A stretch of DNA of 64,000 nucleotides from Histoplasma ohiense (GCA_017607445.1 JAEVHH010000004.1:1178001-1242000); one strand, 5' to 3'. Counted from the stretch's first letter, positions 23,598-35,777 are shown. Numbers and translations: made by a program. The notes: generated by a model not told the origin, from the letters alone.

Positions 23598-25593
23598 ATG
23601 ATTTTTCTAATCCTTTGCTCACGGAACGGGTGCTCCAACGCAGTAACAAAATTCGCCGCTTCCGTAGCCGGCACGCTGGCCGCAGCCGCTTACCTCGATG
23701 CCAAATACCTATTCCGACATGACCTCTCTGGAGGGTCAATTGCCGCCCAAGCAAAAGATGCTGTGCAATTTCTCACAGAGTGCTGGAAACAGGACAAAAC
23801 TCTCATGTACCATGTCCTCGAGGCTCATGCGCGAGGGAAGAATCAGAACAACATATTCTTGATCTTCGAAGGCCGCTCCTGGAGGTACAAGCAGTTTTTC
23901 GAGGACGTACACGGGGTGGGAAACTGGTTAGTGAAAGATTTAGGAGTTGAGCGGGGCGAGCTTGTTGCTCTGGCGGTGGGAATTCGCATGAATATCTCCT
24001 TCTGTGGTTCGGACTGGAGTCCATAGCTGCCTGTCCATCATTTATCAATTGTAACCTTACAGCCGCACCGCTGGTGCACTGTGTGAAGTTGTGCGGTGCA
24101 AGGTATTTGCTGGCTGATCGAGGAACGGAACATTTGGTCCAGGTTTGCGAGGAAGAGTTGAAAGAAAGAGGCGAATATCCAGACGATATATTATGATTCG
24201 GAATTGATGAGTTCGTTCAAAGATAAAACACCAACCCCAGATTCAAGAAGCGCGGGCATTGGAACAGAGAATCTGGCGTCATTGATATACACCTCGGGTA
24301 GGGCCTGGGTAACCCACACGGCCATTCAATTCCGTCGACTTATCGTTGATGTTTAGGTACGACCGGTTTACCCAAGGCCACTAATTTGATTCGACGGAAA
24401 GAACTCACTACGGCTAGGGCAGTGTGTAAACACCTTGACCTTAAGCCTGGCAAGAAGATGTATACGTGTTTAGCACTTTACCACGACGCAGCTCACGGAC
24501 TTTGCATCAATCCATCAATATTCGCCGGTTCAACTGTGGTTCTCAGCCGGAAGTTTAGCCACAAGACCTTCTGGCCAGAGGTTTGTGAATCGCAGGCGGA
24601 GATTATTCAGTACGTTGGTGAACTGTGCCGGTATCTCGTTAATGCACCGCATTCGCCCCTGGATAAAAAACACAACGTGAAAATTGCATGGGGAAATGGC
24701 ATGGGGCCAGATGTTTGGAGTGTTTTTTTCGTGAGCGATTTGGTATTGAAACCATAAACGAACTATACGCAGCCACTGATGGGGTATCATCAAGCTTCAA
24801 CGCCAATAAAGGAGACTTTGGACTTGGGGCAATCGGCGTACGTGGCCTTTATTGGAAATGGGTGAATGGCAGCAACGAAAAGCGGGTGAAAATCGATGTG
24901 GTAACTGAGGAAATCCAAAGGGATAAGGATGGTTTCGCCATTGCATGCGAAGATGGCGAGCCGGGCGAAACACTCTACAAAATAGATCCCGCAGCACCCG
25001 ATGCCGCGTTCGTTGGATACTTCAAAAACAAGGGGGCGGGCGAGAAACGGAAGATTCGCGACGTGTTTCAAAAGGGAGATATGTGGTTTCGGTCTGGGGA
25101 TATGATGCGCCAAGACCTGGATGGTTGTCTATACTTCGTGGACCGTCTGGGAGATACATTTCGATGGAAGAGCGAAAATGTGAGCACGAACGAAGTCAGC
25201 GATGTACTTGGGAAATTTGACAACATCGACGAAACAAACGTATATGGTGTGCAGGTTCCTCATACAGACGGTCGGGCTGGCTGTGCAGCCATAGTGCTGG
25301 CGGAAGGCGTGACGGCTGGCTCGTTCGACTTTGGCGCACTGGCTAAGTTTGTGATAGGCGTGTTGCCTCGATATGCAGTCCCCATTTTCGTGCGTGTTGT
25401 ACCGTGTTTTGAGACAACCGGGACGATGAAGTTGCAGAAAGGAAAGCTGAGGGCTCAGGGAATTGACCTGGATATGATCAAGGAAAACGGCACGAGTGAC
25501 CGTTTGTTCTGGCTTCCGCCTGATGGGAGCAGGTATACTCCTTTCGAGGCAGATCAGTGGGAGGCGCTAAAGACTGGGAGGATCAAGTTGTAA
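23598..25593 (+). pseudogene. Fat1-like very-long-chain acyl-CoA synthetase / fatty acid transporter, three frameshifts
   Basis: The pieces cover a whole Fat1/FATP-type adenylate-forming enzyme, which activates fatty acids with ATP and CoA. The N-terminus has a hydrophobic AASVAGTLAAAAYL anchor. The AMP-binding loop LIYTSG/TTGLPKAT spans an in-phase intron at 24298-24356. ELYAATDG, GDMWFRSGDMM and VDRLGDTFRWKSENV follow, ending in a PTS1-like IKL. Three breaks occur. Near 23980 a base seems missing beside a GGG, giving a TAG at 24024. Near 24165-24175 a base seems added. A run of seven T at 24723-24729 is off by one or two. The first two cancel but leave an out-of-frame stretch with stops. 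Either a pseudogene or an indel-rich assembly would explain this; the single GST break nearby fits both. Several hundred flanking codons are otherwise clean, so decay would be recent. Confidence 0.85.
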
Positions 25594-25943
25594 ATTGGAG
25601 TTCGTTAATGCACGTCGTTGCGGCCATTGTCGTGACAAGGGACTCCACATTTCATAACATGAATGAAATGCAATGTAACAAGACGTCTCGAGTTCGACGT
25701 GAGAGGGGTTGGCTGGATAATGATGATAGTATAGTTAGACAAATATTGGAGCAACGGAAAGATACGCCTCCAGCCTCGGGCTCGTGTCGTAGCGTCATTC
25801 TATGCCGTTTAGCAAGTAGTGAGACGTTATAATGTATATATATTTTAAGATGTCAACCAGATAAATTCCCGTCCTAGGTTGATTTTCAAGATTGGTCCCC
25901 ATTTTTGGACCCTCCAGCTCCAGGAAACATAACCAAGAACCAG
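25594..25943. other. Short intergenic between convergent genes
   Basis: This contains the 3' ends of the acyl-CoA synthetase relic and the dipeptidase. No other feature was seen. Confidence 0.5.
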
Positions 25944-27348
25944 TTAAATCAGATTCTCGATGTTATCCTGCAAAGGATTAACATTTTTCAGCCGCTTAGC
26001 TTCATCCTCAACCTCTTTCAACACCCTTAGGACATTCGCCCCCACAATCCCTATCAGATCCTTCTCAGACACCCCGCGTCGCAGCAACTCTGCAATAAGA
26101 TCCGGATACTTCGACACGTCTTCTAGTCCTTCCACCGTATTAAACATTCCGTCAAAATCCGCTCCAAGCCCAATATGGCCATACCCGATCAATTCCCCCG
26201 CGTACTGAATATGGTCCGCAACATCCGACAAGGACGCGCTTCCCTTGCCATCGCAGCGTGTATACTCCGGGAAAAAAGTAATCATAACAACACCGCCATT
26301 CCGCTTCAACGCCAAAAGCACATCATCAGGCACATTCCGCGGATGCGCACACTTAGAATGTATTGATGAGTGGGAGAAAATCACCGGCGCCGAAGAAACC
26401 CTAAGCGCATGGCGCATTGTGTTACTGCTCACATGCGCCAGATCTACGATCATCCCCAGCCGGTTCATTTCGCGAACCATGGATTCTCCTGCTGGTGACA
26501 GACCGTTATGGAGCGGCAATTCTGGGGTTGCGCTGTCGGCATATTTGTTGTGACAGCTGTGGGTAAGGGTGACATAGCGTACGCCAAGTTGATGATACAT
26601 GCGCATGATGCTGGCGCTGTTACCAATTTGGTGCAGGCCCTCAACGCCAATGAGGCTGGATATCGCATCGGACTTGGCGAAATTGTTCCATACATCTTCC
26701 GCGGAGTAGACGAACCGTATATGTTGTGGGAATTGCTTTGCAAGACGGTGGACGAGGTCTATTTGTTGGATGGTATCGTGGACAATCTCTGGGTAAGCAT
26801 TGTCTGAGAAGTTATTGGAATTTTGGGGGCTAGAGAGGGCTTGGATGTCAGTTATCGGATGTGGTTGTCAGGCTGCAACAACATATTTGTAACTTACCAC
26901 GGAATATAAGCGCTCCAGAACTGGCCCCGCAGCCCACCCATTCGCAAACGTGGGAAGTCCACTTGACCTGGGAGTTCCATATCATCGGACATGTTTTTGT
27001 GATATATATCATTTTTGTAAATGGCTCGAATAAAGAATGGAAAGTCGTTGTGTCCATCTGCATGGCATCATCTTAGCTGACCTTGACCGGCAAAACACAA
27101 TCCCATTCTGTGTATGAATCAATGCATTGGAAAAATTTACCTATCAAAGGTGCTGCTTGTAGGATCTGGTCAACGCGTGAAATGGATGCAAGTTTGCAAT
27201 GGAAGATCCTCCATGGCAAAGCAATTGATGGAAATAGGGTAAACAAGGTAAGGAAGATGCATGCCGCCCCAATAGAAAGGATGGAAACATAACTAGGCAA
27301 AAACGACCGGCGCTCTGGCCTGGAATACTCATTACCCTTCTCATGCAT
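25944..27348 (-). CDS. Membrane dipeptidase (renal dipeptidase family, M19; GliJ-like)
   Basis: Three exons, 27348-27141, 27057-26898 and 26829-25944, join in phase to 417 residues with no breaks. M19 enzymes use two zinc ions to cleave dipeptides, including the Cys-Gly bond left after gamma-glutamyl removal from glutathione conjugates. Zinc ligands expected for the family are visible: the His and Asp of IDGHNDFP (about 70-76), the Glu of IGVEG, and His residues in LTHSCHN, DLAHVS and FSHSS. GLGADFDG and a C-terminal GANVLRVL helix complete the fold. The N-terminus has Arg-rich residues followed by a hydrophobic segment (about 17-45), which suggests a type II membrane anchor rather than a GPI anchor. 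It ends convergent with the acyl-CoA synthetase relic. General peptide turnover or a role in glutathione-adduct processing are both possible. Confidence 0.92.
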
Positions 27349-28664
27349 TGTTATCTAAAAGCTACTATGGGAGACGTCGACTGACCATCAGAGATTGTGT
27401 TGTGTACAAAAGGTCGAAGTTGTTAGGCCACTGGGGCAAAAGAGGCAGAGGGGACCTGATTGATTAATAATTCGATTATTTAAGCAGCTCCCAGCAAAAA
27501 AAACTACCAGGTATGAAATTGAATTACTGCAGATTGAAACGTTATTTCTTAGCAAGTTGTATTTATGTTCAGTATATGGAGGTATAATTTGCCGTAGGGC
27601 TCTAAGTTCTGTTGTTTGCAATTTGAATTGCAAGTTCTGTTTGGCTTGGGAAAATTTCAGATTTCATGCGAGCACAACGAGCGAATCTAGCTAACACCGA
27701 GAAGATGTTAGCCTGCGCCAAAAATCGGACGAGGGTCACTCCCGCCCATTCCATTCCGTAACGATTGTGTTCTCCAGGACATCAAGTCAGACTTTGCCGT
27801 GTTGCCTCAAACTCAATCAGCGGCTCGGGAATCGATGTTACGATCATAACATAAGATGTTTGCCCGAGTGTAGTTGCGCGGTTGAGTACTTTGGATTACC
27901 AGAGCTGTCAAGTATCCTCATTACTGGAGAACGACGCACACATGCTTCTGGGGCAAGGAAGGAAGGAAACAAGTCGGAAACTCACAGTGAGCAAATTCTA
28001 ACTCCCCCTGGTGGCAGATGGGGTGGGTAGTAGCGGATTGATCCAATGTCGACCTTTCGCCAATAGAAACAATCAACATATAAATCTCTCTAGAAAGTTG
28101 AGACATAATAACACAAGCCCCCAATGCGACGATTGTCCCATCTTTCAGGTCATCACCGCATCATGGCAGCCCCTTGCGGAGCCCTCGTGATGATGGTTTT
28201 AGAAGTGGGATTCATCGATCTCGACACACTCATCGGAATCGCCAGAGCAGTTGAAAGAAAAACCTCGGAAAGGTCATGGAAGTTGCTAACTGGTGATGAT
28301 TTGAGTTGGTGGTCTCGTTGAAGGGGAAAAAAGAAAGAAGGAGAAGAAATAAAAATTTATCGCTTTTTGAACCCAACTAAGGTAGAGTAGAGTAACCGCT
28401 TTAGGAACATTACTGCCGATCATGTGACCTGACGGACAAGGAGAAAAAGAGAAGCAGCAAATCTTGTCAAGAAAATGCCTACTAAGAATCATGATCCATT
28501 CTGTAGTCTAGTAATAATCCAATGTAAACTATTTTATGACTCCAATGTCATGCAAAATTATAATGAAATATTTTGTCAAAGTTGAGCAAGGCAGGCGTGG
28601 TCCAGCTTCATACCCAGAGAAAAAAACATTCGCTCCAAACGTACGCAAGAAAATCAATGCTTCA
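27349..28664. other. Intergenic
   Basis: This includes the dipeptidase promoter and the 3' region of the telomere-type protein. Frames near 27,770-28,030 and 28,124-28,321 do not resemble a known family and lack linked exons. Nothing firm. Confidence 0.4.
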
Positions 28665-31600
28665 TCACAAATTGGCATAAACAGTACCATCCCTTAGTTC
28701 GTGAATCGTCTCCTTATCCGCCGGCGAACCAACCTCTGCATACCGCCGCCCATCCCGCAATTCATGAATAGTAATCCGACGATGTCTCGGCTTCTTCGAC
28801 CGTGCAAATTTCTTGAAAATGCTCCCCCTGCCTCTGTTTGGGCTGCTACTAGATGCACTGGAAATAGAGCTGCTTGTCCCGGCACTACCGCGTGTCATTT
28901 CCAAGTACTCGTATTTCGCCGCAAGCTGCTCCCCTTCGTCCTGATACCATTGCCGTAGAGAAGCAATATATTCATGCTCCTCTGTGCCAAATTCAACAGG
29001 AGGCCCATTCATCTGCACATTCGTATCGCCTCCCCTAGGGAAGACGGCCCACGCACTAGAAGCCATGCTGAGAAGCATCATTTTATGGTCCATGCTCTGA
29101 ACTTTGAAATCGCGAAGGAGGATTACATCCCCTTTTTTTGCGATGGGGAGCGATGATTTCGTGCGTTGGAAGATTTGAGCACATATAGTTATGCTAGACA
29201 TAGAAGGTTCTGTGAGATGTAGTGTCGTATAATACTCCCGGGGTCCACTCCGCGACCGTGATATTTTCGAAGATGAGATAACTACGGATATGGTATCTGT
29301 CATCTTGTTGAAACTATCAGCGAGGGTGGATAAAGGAGAGAAATACGATAGGCGGCTACGAAGGCCAATAGCATTGGTATTCGGTTGAAATATGGTAGGT
29401 GATTCAATCGTATCATTTCGAATTGCATCGGCATGCTCCATCTCCTTCTTTTGTGCATCATACTTTGTGGTATTATCGATGACAACATTTTCTAGAATCC
29501 TTGGTGCTTGCTTCTCAGGAGAGTGTGGAATGGGGAGTGATGGCCCATTAACCAGGTTGGGCGTTTGGGGGCTAGTATCGCGAATTTGTTCCTCCATGTC
29601 ACAGAGTAGTTGAGAATCAACGAGCTCATCTTCAGTTGGATGAGAGTCCGACGACGGAATCGAGGACAGAATATCTGAATATTGCCCAGCTTCTATAGGT
29701 GTAACAAGTTGGCTTTCCGAATTCGGTGCTAATGAAATCCTGGGCTCATTCGTACCATCGACATCAGCAACTTTGCCGTGAGGTAGTCCGTGATCAACTC
29801 TACCCCGGGGATCGGAATCAGTCACTGAGCTCCTCCGGGTTCCAGGGAGGTATAGTTGAGGATCAATAGCAATTTCATTGGACAGAGCGAGCTTAGTTTC
29901 TGGTTCCTCATCAGACATGAAACCTGAGAAGGAAGGGCTTGCATGGCGGTACTCGTTTAGGTCTTCAGGATTATGGCCGGTATCTTCGCCTTTACCATTG
30001 ACCACCACAGAATTTGCCTCAATGTGAAGTGCTGTTTCAGCTACGTAACCAATCTTTGCTTGCCGAGGTGTCTCACCGAATCTAGAGGAATTTCCAAGAT
30101 TTTTGGGAGTAAAATCTTGCACAAGCATCTCTGTTTCCGCCCCAGAATCTCCCGCTTCTAGTCGTGGACTCTCACCAAATCCAATCTGAGGTTGGGAACC
30201 AACAGTAGTAAAGTCCTGTTGCGATAAGTTTGTCCGTTTAATATCACCTGATGTCAATGGAGCATCAGGACTGTGGATATCCACATGCTGTGGAGCAGAT
30301 GTAATACCAGCGGAGGCCTGACTTTCATCATCACTATCCAAAACGATTATTTCTGGCGTAGCACGGGGAACAGCAAGATAAGTCGGTCTCGGTGGAAACG
30401 CATCCTCATCCATCTCAAGCCCCGAACTTTCATACTCCTCTTCAGATTCAAGTTGTGGTGAGTATTCATAGGCGCCACTTTCCATTTCATCGCCAGAGTG
30501 TATTTCCATGTCTTCGTCCCGTTCCTCTTCGGCTAGCTCCTGCTCCTCGTAGTTTTCGTTTTCTTCCTGCTCTTCATCCTCATTCCCAGCCTCCTCCTCA
30601 ATTCGCTCTTCCATTTCTTCCTCCAACTCCATCAGCTCTTCCTCTAGATCTTCATCCAGTTTCCGGCTTACATCCTCTTCGAATATATCTGCATGTTTCT
30701 CATCCACATGTTCTTCAGGGTCTTCTTCAAGCCGTGATCGCACAGATCCTCCCATATATTCATCAATCAATTTTTCACCTTGACCGTCCTCATCAATCAT
30801 CTCTTCGTCTACATAGCATCCCCGCCGGGAGGGATCTCGTGGCATTGTTAAAGCAGATTGCCGATCTTCGCCTTCTAACTCTGTTGAATGGCGCTTGCGC
30901 TTCTTCGTACTAGTCACTGGAGCCACATAGTCAGGTTCGGCGGTTTCGTGATCAAACTGGCGTTGTTTACTAAGGCCATAGACAGGTGTTGAAGATAAGG
31001 GACCGTCGATTTTATCAGCGCAAGGAACAGCCATACGATGTACGTCCTCAGGCGTTGTTTCTGTAGCCTCATCTTGAAATCCTGCTTCATCGCCAGTTTG
31101 ACCACTTATGTTTGGTGTAACAAGTCGGGAGGAGGTAGTGTCGTGTCCATGAAACAGGCTCGACGTTGGACTGCTGGATGGCGGTAGATTGTAACTTGCA
31201 TTTGAGAATAGCGTTTCAAGAGAAGAGCCGACAGGAACCATAGGAGCTGATTTTGGCACTGGTGGTGTAGCAGCACGCTCAAGGTTGACTACTGGTTGTT
31301 CTTGCTCAAACGAATTGCCAAACGAAGTTAAAGGTGTTATGGTCGGTTGCTGTGAATGTGCAATATCCCGGCTTGAGTTCTGGGAAAATATGGCGGTCGG
31401 ATACTCGGTTTGAGAGTGGGTAAAGGTATCGTCCATACTTGAGGATTGCAGTAGCTGCTTCAGTGGCTCCGAAATCTCCGTAGCCTCATCTCCTTGGACT
31501 CTATCATCCATATGAACAGTCGCTTGGGAATTGGAAACGGTATCGCCTTGGGAAAAATGTCCCTCCACTGTAGCATCTTGTTGGTCCTCGTCCAGTTCAA

Positions 31601-32436
31601 GGCCTTCATCTTCCCATCCATCCGCAGCAGGCGGCGGGGGACTGGGCGACGTATCGACAAAAATCCATTCACTGCTTGGCCTACCGAATTTCGTCCGTTT
31701 CCTCCCCTTACCCCAGATATACCCATCCTCTTCTTCAAGTGGATTGATTGCTGAATTTGGAAGGGAACCAAAGGACCTACTGAAATTCTGCGAAAATGCA
31801 GGTGAAGCCCAATTTTCTGTAACCAAGCCAGTAGGTTGTCCGTTCGTTTCTGTTTGTGGCGTTGAGGATGATCGATTGGGAGTTGCTGGGGTTGTGCCAT
31901 TAATATGTGGGTGATCGTCCCGAGAAGCTTCAGCCTTGACAGTTGCAAACAGCTCGGAATCGCGGTATACCTAAAGATATATGAGTTGACAAATGTCCCA
32001 TTTTTGAATTCTCTGCTCGGAATTATCTGGATTAAAATAGAATTACCTCAAGCCGCACACTGTTCGAAAATGCAAGAACCCACTCAATATTCTTTCCTGG
32101 GGTACAAATTTCCGCGTCATGATTCTGAAACCGTGCACCGTCAAGACTCAAAATCACAGTATCCCCAATGCCAACTTGTGATTCTGCCACCTCTTTCGCA
32201 CTCACACCTCGGAAACAGACTCTGACCTGGCCCTTTCTGTCTCTGAGTCGGAAATCTGGCTCCGAAAGGAGCAAGCTAAATTGCTTCGTGGCAGACGAGT
32301 ATGGCCATAGCAGTATCACAACGGCCCGGATATGACGTTCCTCGAGATTATCAAGGGACGGGGAGAGTTGCTCGAGAGGAGTTTGCATCCTAGAAGCCAG
32401 GGCCGATGCCCCGTGCAAACGAGGCGAAAGATCCAT
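28665..32436 (-). CDS. Large OB-fold protein of the Pot1/Cdc13 telomere-binding type
   Basis: Two exons, 32436-32047 and 31970-28665, join in phase to 1231 residues. Both ends carry a segment I read as an OB fold. The N-terminal one (about 33-115) has IRAVVILLWPYS, FRLRDRKGQVRVCF and GDTVILSLDGA. The C-terminal one (about 1000-1105) has TDTISVVISSSK, DVILLRDFKVQSM and AWAVF and matches what I know of the Telo_bind/Pot1-Cdc13 domain. Such domains hold single-stranded telomeric DNA. The ~850 residues between are mostly disordered and Ser/Glu-rich, with a highly acidic block of about 90 residues (540-630) and NLS-like KKRKR. The last 36 residues repeat the unit IHELRDG..YA twice, each after basic or polar linkers. 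The true start is the ATG at 32436; a GTG 12 bases upstream is not needed. Whether it is Pot1, a Cdc13/Tpz1 counterpart or another ssDNA protein is open. Confidence 0.75.
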
Positions 32437-34214
32437 GATGTTTTCCACGACACGATGACGACTTATATATTATCGCGGACGGTGCATCGTGTCAGAAGTC
32501 GAGGCCGAAACGAGGCCGAAAAGACGTTGTGGTCACAGGCTCCAACGCCATGTGAAAGCAGTGCTGTGGGATCTGGTATTGGTAGGTAGCATCGCTACTA
32601 GTAGTCAGGACGTGATCTGAGGAGAACGTGATCGATCCATGGACCCATGGATGATGCCAGGCTCGTAAATCACGTGATACTTTTATCAGTTAGGGATACA
32701 CCCTGATCCTCTAGGAGCATAGAGTTCACACAAGCATTTTTTACCAAAAGTCAGTTTGCTATGCTCCTTTGTACAACTCATTACTACATACACTATCAAC
32801 GATCATACTACTTTACTTCTCCATGGGGACCGCCGTCGAGGAATTCCGCAGCGACCCTAAGCCATGTCCTCAACACTACTTTGGTTGTCTTCAGCTGGGA
32901 AGTATCCCCCACGATACGGTAATGACTGAAAGGCATCATTCCATCTTGCTCAAGGTTTCATGCCACCACCTCCCTTCTTTCCACTGGCAGCCGTGAGGGA
33001 CCCCGTTTATAGGCGTCAGAGATCTGCAAGCCATAGATCTGATCCGCTGGTATGGTCTTCATCAGTGCGTCCAAAGTCGCCTTGAACTTCTAATTCAAAT
33101 TAGGTTCCCTGATTTGTACAGTACAATGCACCTCATCCCGCTTTCTCAACAAGTCCTGAGGGATTTGTGGATTCGGCCTACTCACCACCAGCTATCTGGA
33201 CGTTGTCGAGACACAACTTAAATTTGGCCTGTTGACTTCACGGACATGCCCAACGCATCTCCATAAGGAACCGTGCGTGGACCAGCACCAACCCTCATAG
33301 GCCGGACCCATATTATGTGCACTCAGTAGATGTGCTAGCCGTTGGGATATCTGAAACTATATCCTCACGATTCGTGGATATCTCATGGGCTGGAAAGAGT
33401 CTGTGGGTCCAACCCTTTGATATGTGGAGGTTGCAAGATTATCAATTATGCTTGAAGCATGTTCGTCCCACACACTTATCCACTCCATTGCTCTTTAGAA
33501 CGCGTCATATCACTCTTTAGATCCCTTTTAGCAGGATGTACCATCATCACTCACTCTAATGCCAAGTATGCGACACATCAGTGAACTTCCCCAGCTGCTG
33601 GACAAAGAGTGTTGTAGTCATTGCAGTTATATCTTAATGGAGACTCTGGTTTGCAAAATCCTGGAGATTGGGGCATGCAAGTTCAACCGCGGAGAATTCC
33701 GCGAGTTTTCTGAGTAATGTATATCCAATAGACATTTCAAGCCTTCACTTTTCGCTATTTTATTGATGTTTAGTTGATCCCATGTTATCGCAAAAAGTGC
33801 AAAATTTGCCCACCACTCACTACACTCGGGATATGACGTCACATTCCAGTTATTCAGCCAGGTTGCTTCGTATATAAGACGTGGAGGAAAACATTTGGCA
33901 CTTGCGGGGGAAAATTGCCATCAGAGGCCCGTTTCATTTCGCCCTCTTTCCAAACAAAGTAATTCAACCGTGGATGTCGTCAGCGTGCCGATTGATTGGG
34001 TATCTGATCGAACTTTAACTGGCTTTTATCCACACATCCACAAATCAAATACACTGTTTCGCATATCCCTAGAGCCGAAACGCCGACGGGGCAGTTAGTG
34101 ATAAACGCTGGACAAGATAACCCAGGGATTTATGCGAGCAGTGGCCACATATAAAGCGATCAGTTTCTGTATTGACCCGCCAACTGAGGATTAGTGCTTC
34201 TTTAATGTTGGACG
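32437..34214. other. Intergenic between divergent genes
   Basis: This 1.8 kb should hold two promoters. Positions 33,000-33,560 have a more even base composition than the rest and could be a decayed mobile element, but I find no terminal repeats or conserved motif. No gene was built. Confidence 0.4.
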
Positions 34215-35777
34215 ATGCGAGGCATTTCCTCCCGCCGAATCCGCAGTGTAGCAATTATTGGCGCCGGCCCGTCAGGGTTGGCGGCAGCCAAGTATGTATT
34301 TGATCAGTGTCCCCTCAGATTGCCGTTCGTAGGTGGATACTTACCCCGTAGATTTTTGTTGGCCGAAAAATGGTTCGAGAAAATTGACATTTTCGAACAG
34401 CGGAGTCGGGTTGGTGGGGTTTGGAACTACTCACCGGCTGCAGACAAGAAGCGTGCTCCGATTGATATCCCACAAACCAACGCCCACTTACCTGTTGAAG
34501 AGCCCATTTGGCATTCGTCGGTTGGATCACAAGAAGACGCGGACTCGGCGGGTGGAAAAGGCAGAAAGGAAGCCTCATTCATATCCCCGCTCTACGATGG
34601 CCTGGAAACGAATATCCCTCATACTTTGATGCGGTTCTCAGATAAACCGTTCCCCGCGGATACACAGCTATTCCCTGGATCTGAGACGGTTCTCCGATAT
34701 ATAGAAGAGTACAGTGAGGATGTCAAGCACCTGATACAGTTTCAAGTCCAAGTTGTGGATGTGAGGCTTGATGACGCACATACAGGGACATGGGTGGTCA
34801 CAAAGAAGCATTTGGAAACGGGATCTAAAGAAGATGACGTCTACGATGCCGTTGTGGCAGCGAATGGGCATTATAACGTACCATATATCCCATCGATCCC
34901 CGGGATATCGGAGTGGAGTGCGGCGTATGCAAACGCAATAACACATTCCAAGTCATATTCATCGCCTGCCGAGTTTCGGGATAAGAAAGTTGTCGTTGTT
35001 GGCAACTCCGCCTCGGGACTTGACATCGGGGCTCAAATTAGAACCACATGTCGCAAACCACTTCTTGTCTCAGTAAGATCTGCTTCCAGCTTCGCCGTCG
35101 GACCTGACGACGGCAGCAAAATTGAGTATCCGCAAATTGTTGAGTTCCTGCCACCAACTACTCATAACAGGGCTGTTCGATTCGAGAATGGGGAGATTGA
35201 GGAAGACGTTGATGCTGTGTTATTCTGCACGGGATATTTTTACTCATTCCCATTCCTTTCATCACTGAAGCCTCCAGTGGTTGAGGATGGAAACAGGACA
35301 CTCCACGTTTACCAGCAAATATTTTACGCCGACCATCCTACTCTGGCCTTCTCCTGTTTGGGTCAGAAAATCACCCCTTTCCCAGTAGCGGAAAATCAGA
35401 GCGCTGTTATTGCCCGAGTCTGGTCCGGACGCCTCAATCTTCCCTCAAAGCAAGAAATGTACCAGTGGGAAGATGCTGAGATAGCTGCCCGTGGACCTGG
35501 CAAGGCCTTCCACGTTATGAAGCATAACTTGGATGCTGAGTATGTCAATGGGTTGCATGCATGGGCTGCCAGTGCGGAGCGGAAGCCTGGTCTTGAAAAT
35601 GAAGGTCGCGGCAGGGAATGTACTTACTGGAGTGAAAAGCATAAGTGGACTCGGGAGCGGGCCAAGCTAATCAAAATGGCGTTCATCATGAAAGGAGAAA
35701 AAAGGTATCAATGTCGAACCTCAGAAGATGTGGGTTTTGATTTTGAGGCGTGGAAGGCGGAGCAATTGAAATCATAG
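34215..35777 (+). CDS. FAD/NADPH-dependent flavin-containing monooxygenase
   Basis: A single exon of 520 codons from an ATG at 34215. It shows the FAD Rossmann motif VAIIGAGPSGLAAAKYV (about residues 12-28), the second FAD segment DIFEQRSRVGGVWNY, the linker with NAITHSKSY, and the NADPH motif VVVVGNSASGLDIG (about 258-271). DAVLFCTGY follows near residue 335. Group B flavin monooxygenases hydroxylate soft nucleophiles (N or S) and many act in xenobiotic or secondary metabolism. Yeast Fmo1 works in the ER on thiols. No signal peptide or membrane tail is evident here. Length is normal for fungal members. No adjacent biosynthetic gene identifies a substrate; it lies 8 kb from the aminotransferase-GST-dipeptidase block, with the telomere-type gene between. 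Confidence 0.9.
   Translation: MRGISSRRIRSVAIIGAGPSGLAAAKYVFDQCPLRLPFVGGYLPRRFLLAEKWFEKIDIFEQRSRVGGVWNYSPAADKKRAPIDIPQTNAHLPVEEPIWHSSVGSQEDADSAGGKGRKEASFISPLYDGLETNIPHTLMRFSDKPFPADTQLFPGSETVLRYIEEYSEDVKHLIQFQVQVVDVRLDDAHTGTWVVTKKHLETGSKEDDVYDAVVAANGHYNVPYIPSIPGISEWSAAYANAITHSKSYSSPAEFRDKKVVVVGNSASGLDIGAQIRTTCRKPLLVSVRSASSFAVGPDDGSKIEYPQIVEFLPPTTHNRAVRFENGEIEEDVDAVLFCTGYFYSFPFLSSLKPPVVEDGNRTLHVYQQIFYADHPTLAFSCLGQKITPFPVAENQSAVIARVWSGRLNLPSKQEMYQWEDAEIAARGPGKAFHVMKHNLDAEYVNGLHAWAASAERKPGLENEGRGRECTYWSEKHKWTRERAKLIKMAFIMKGEKRYQCRTSEDVGFDFEAWKAEQLKS

Noticed and set aside
33000..33560. Possible decayed transposon upstream of the monooxygenase
   Set aside because: No terminal repeats, target-site duplication or transposase motif could be seen.
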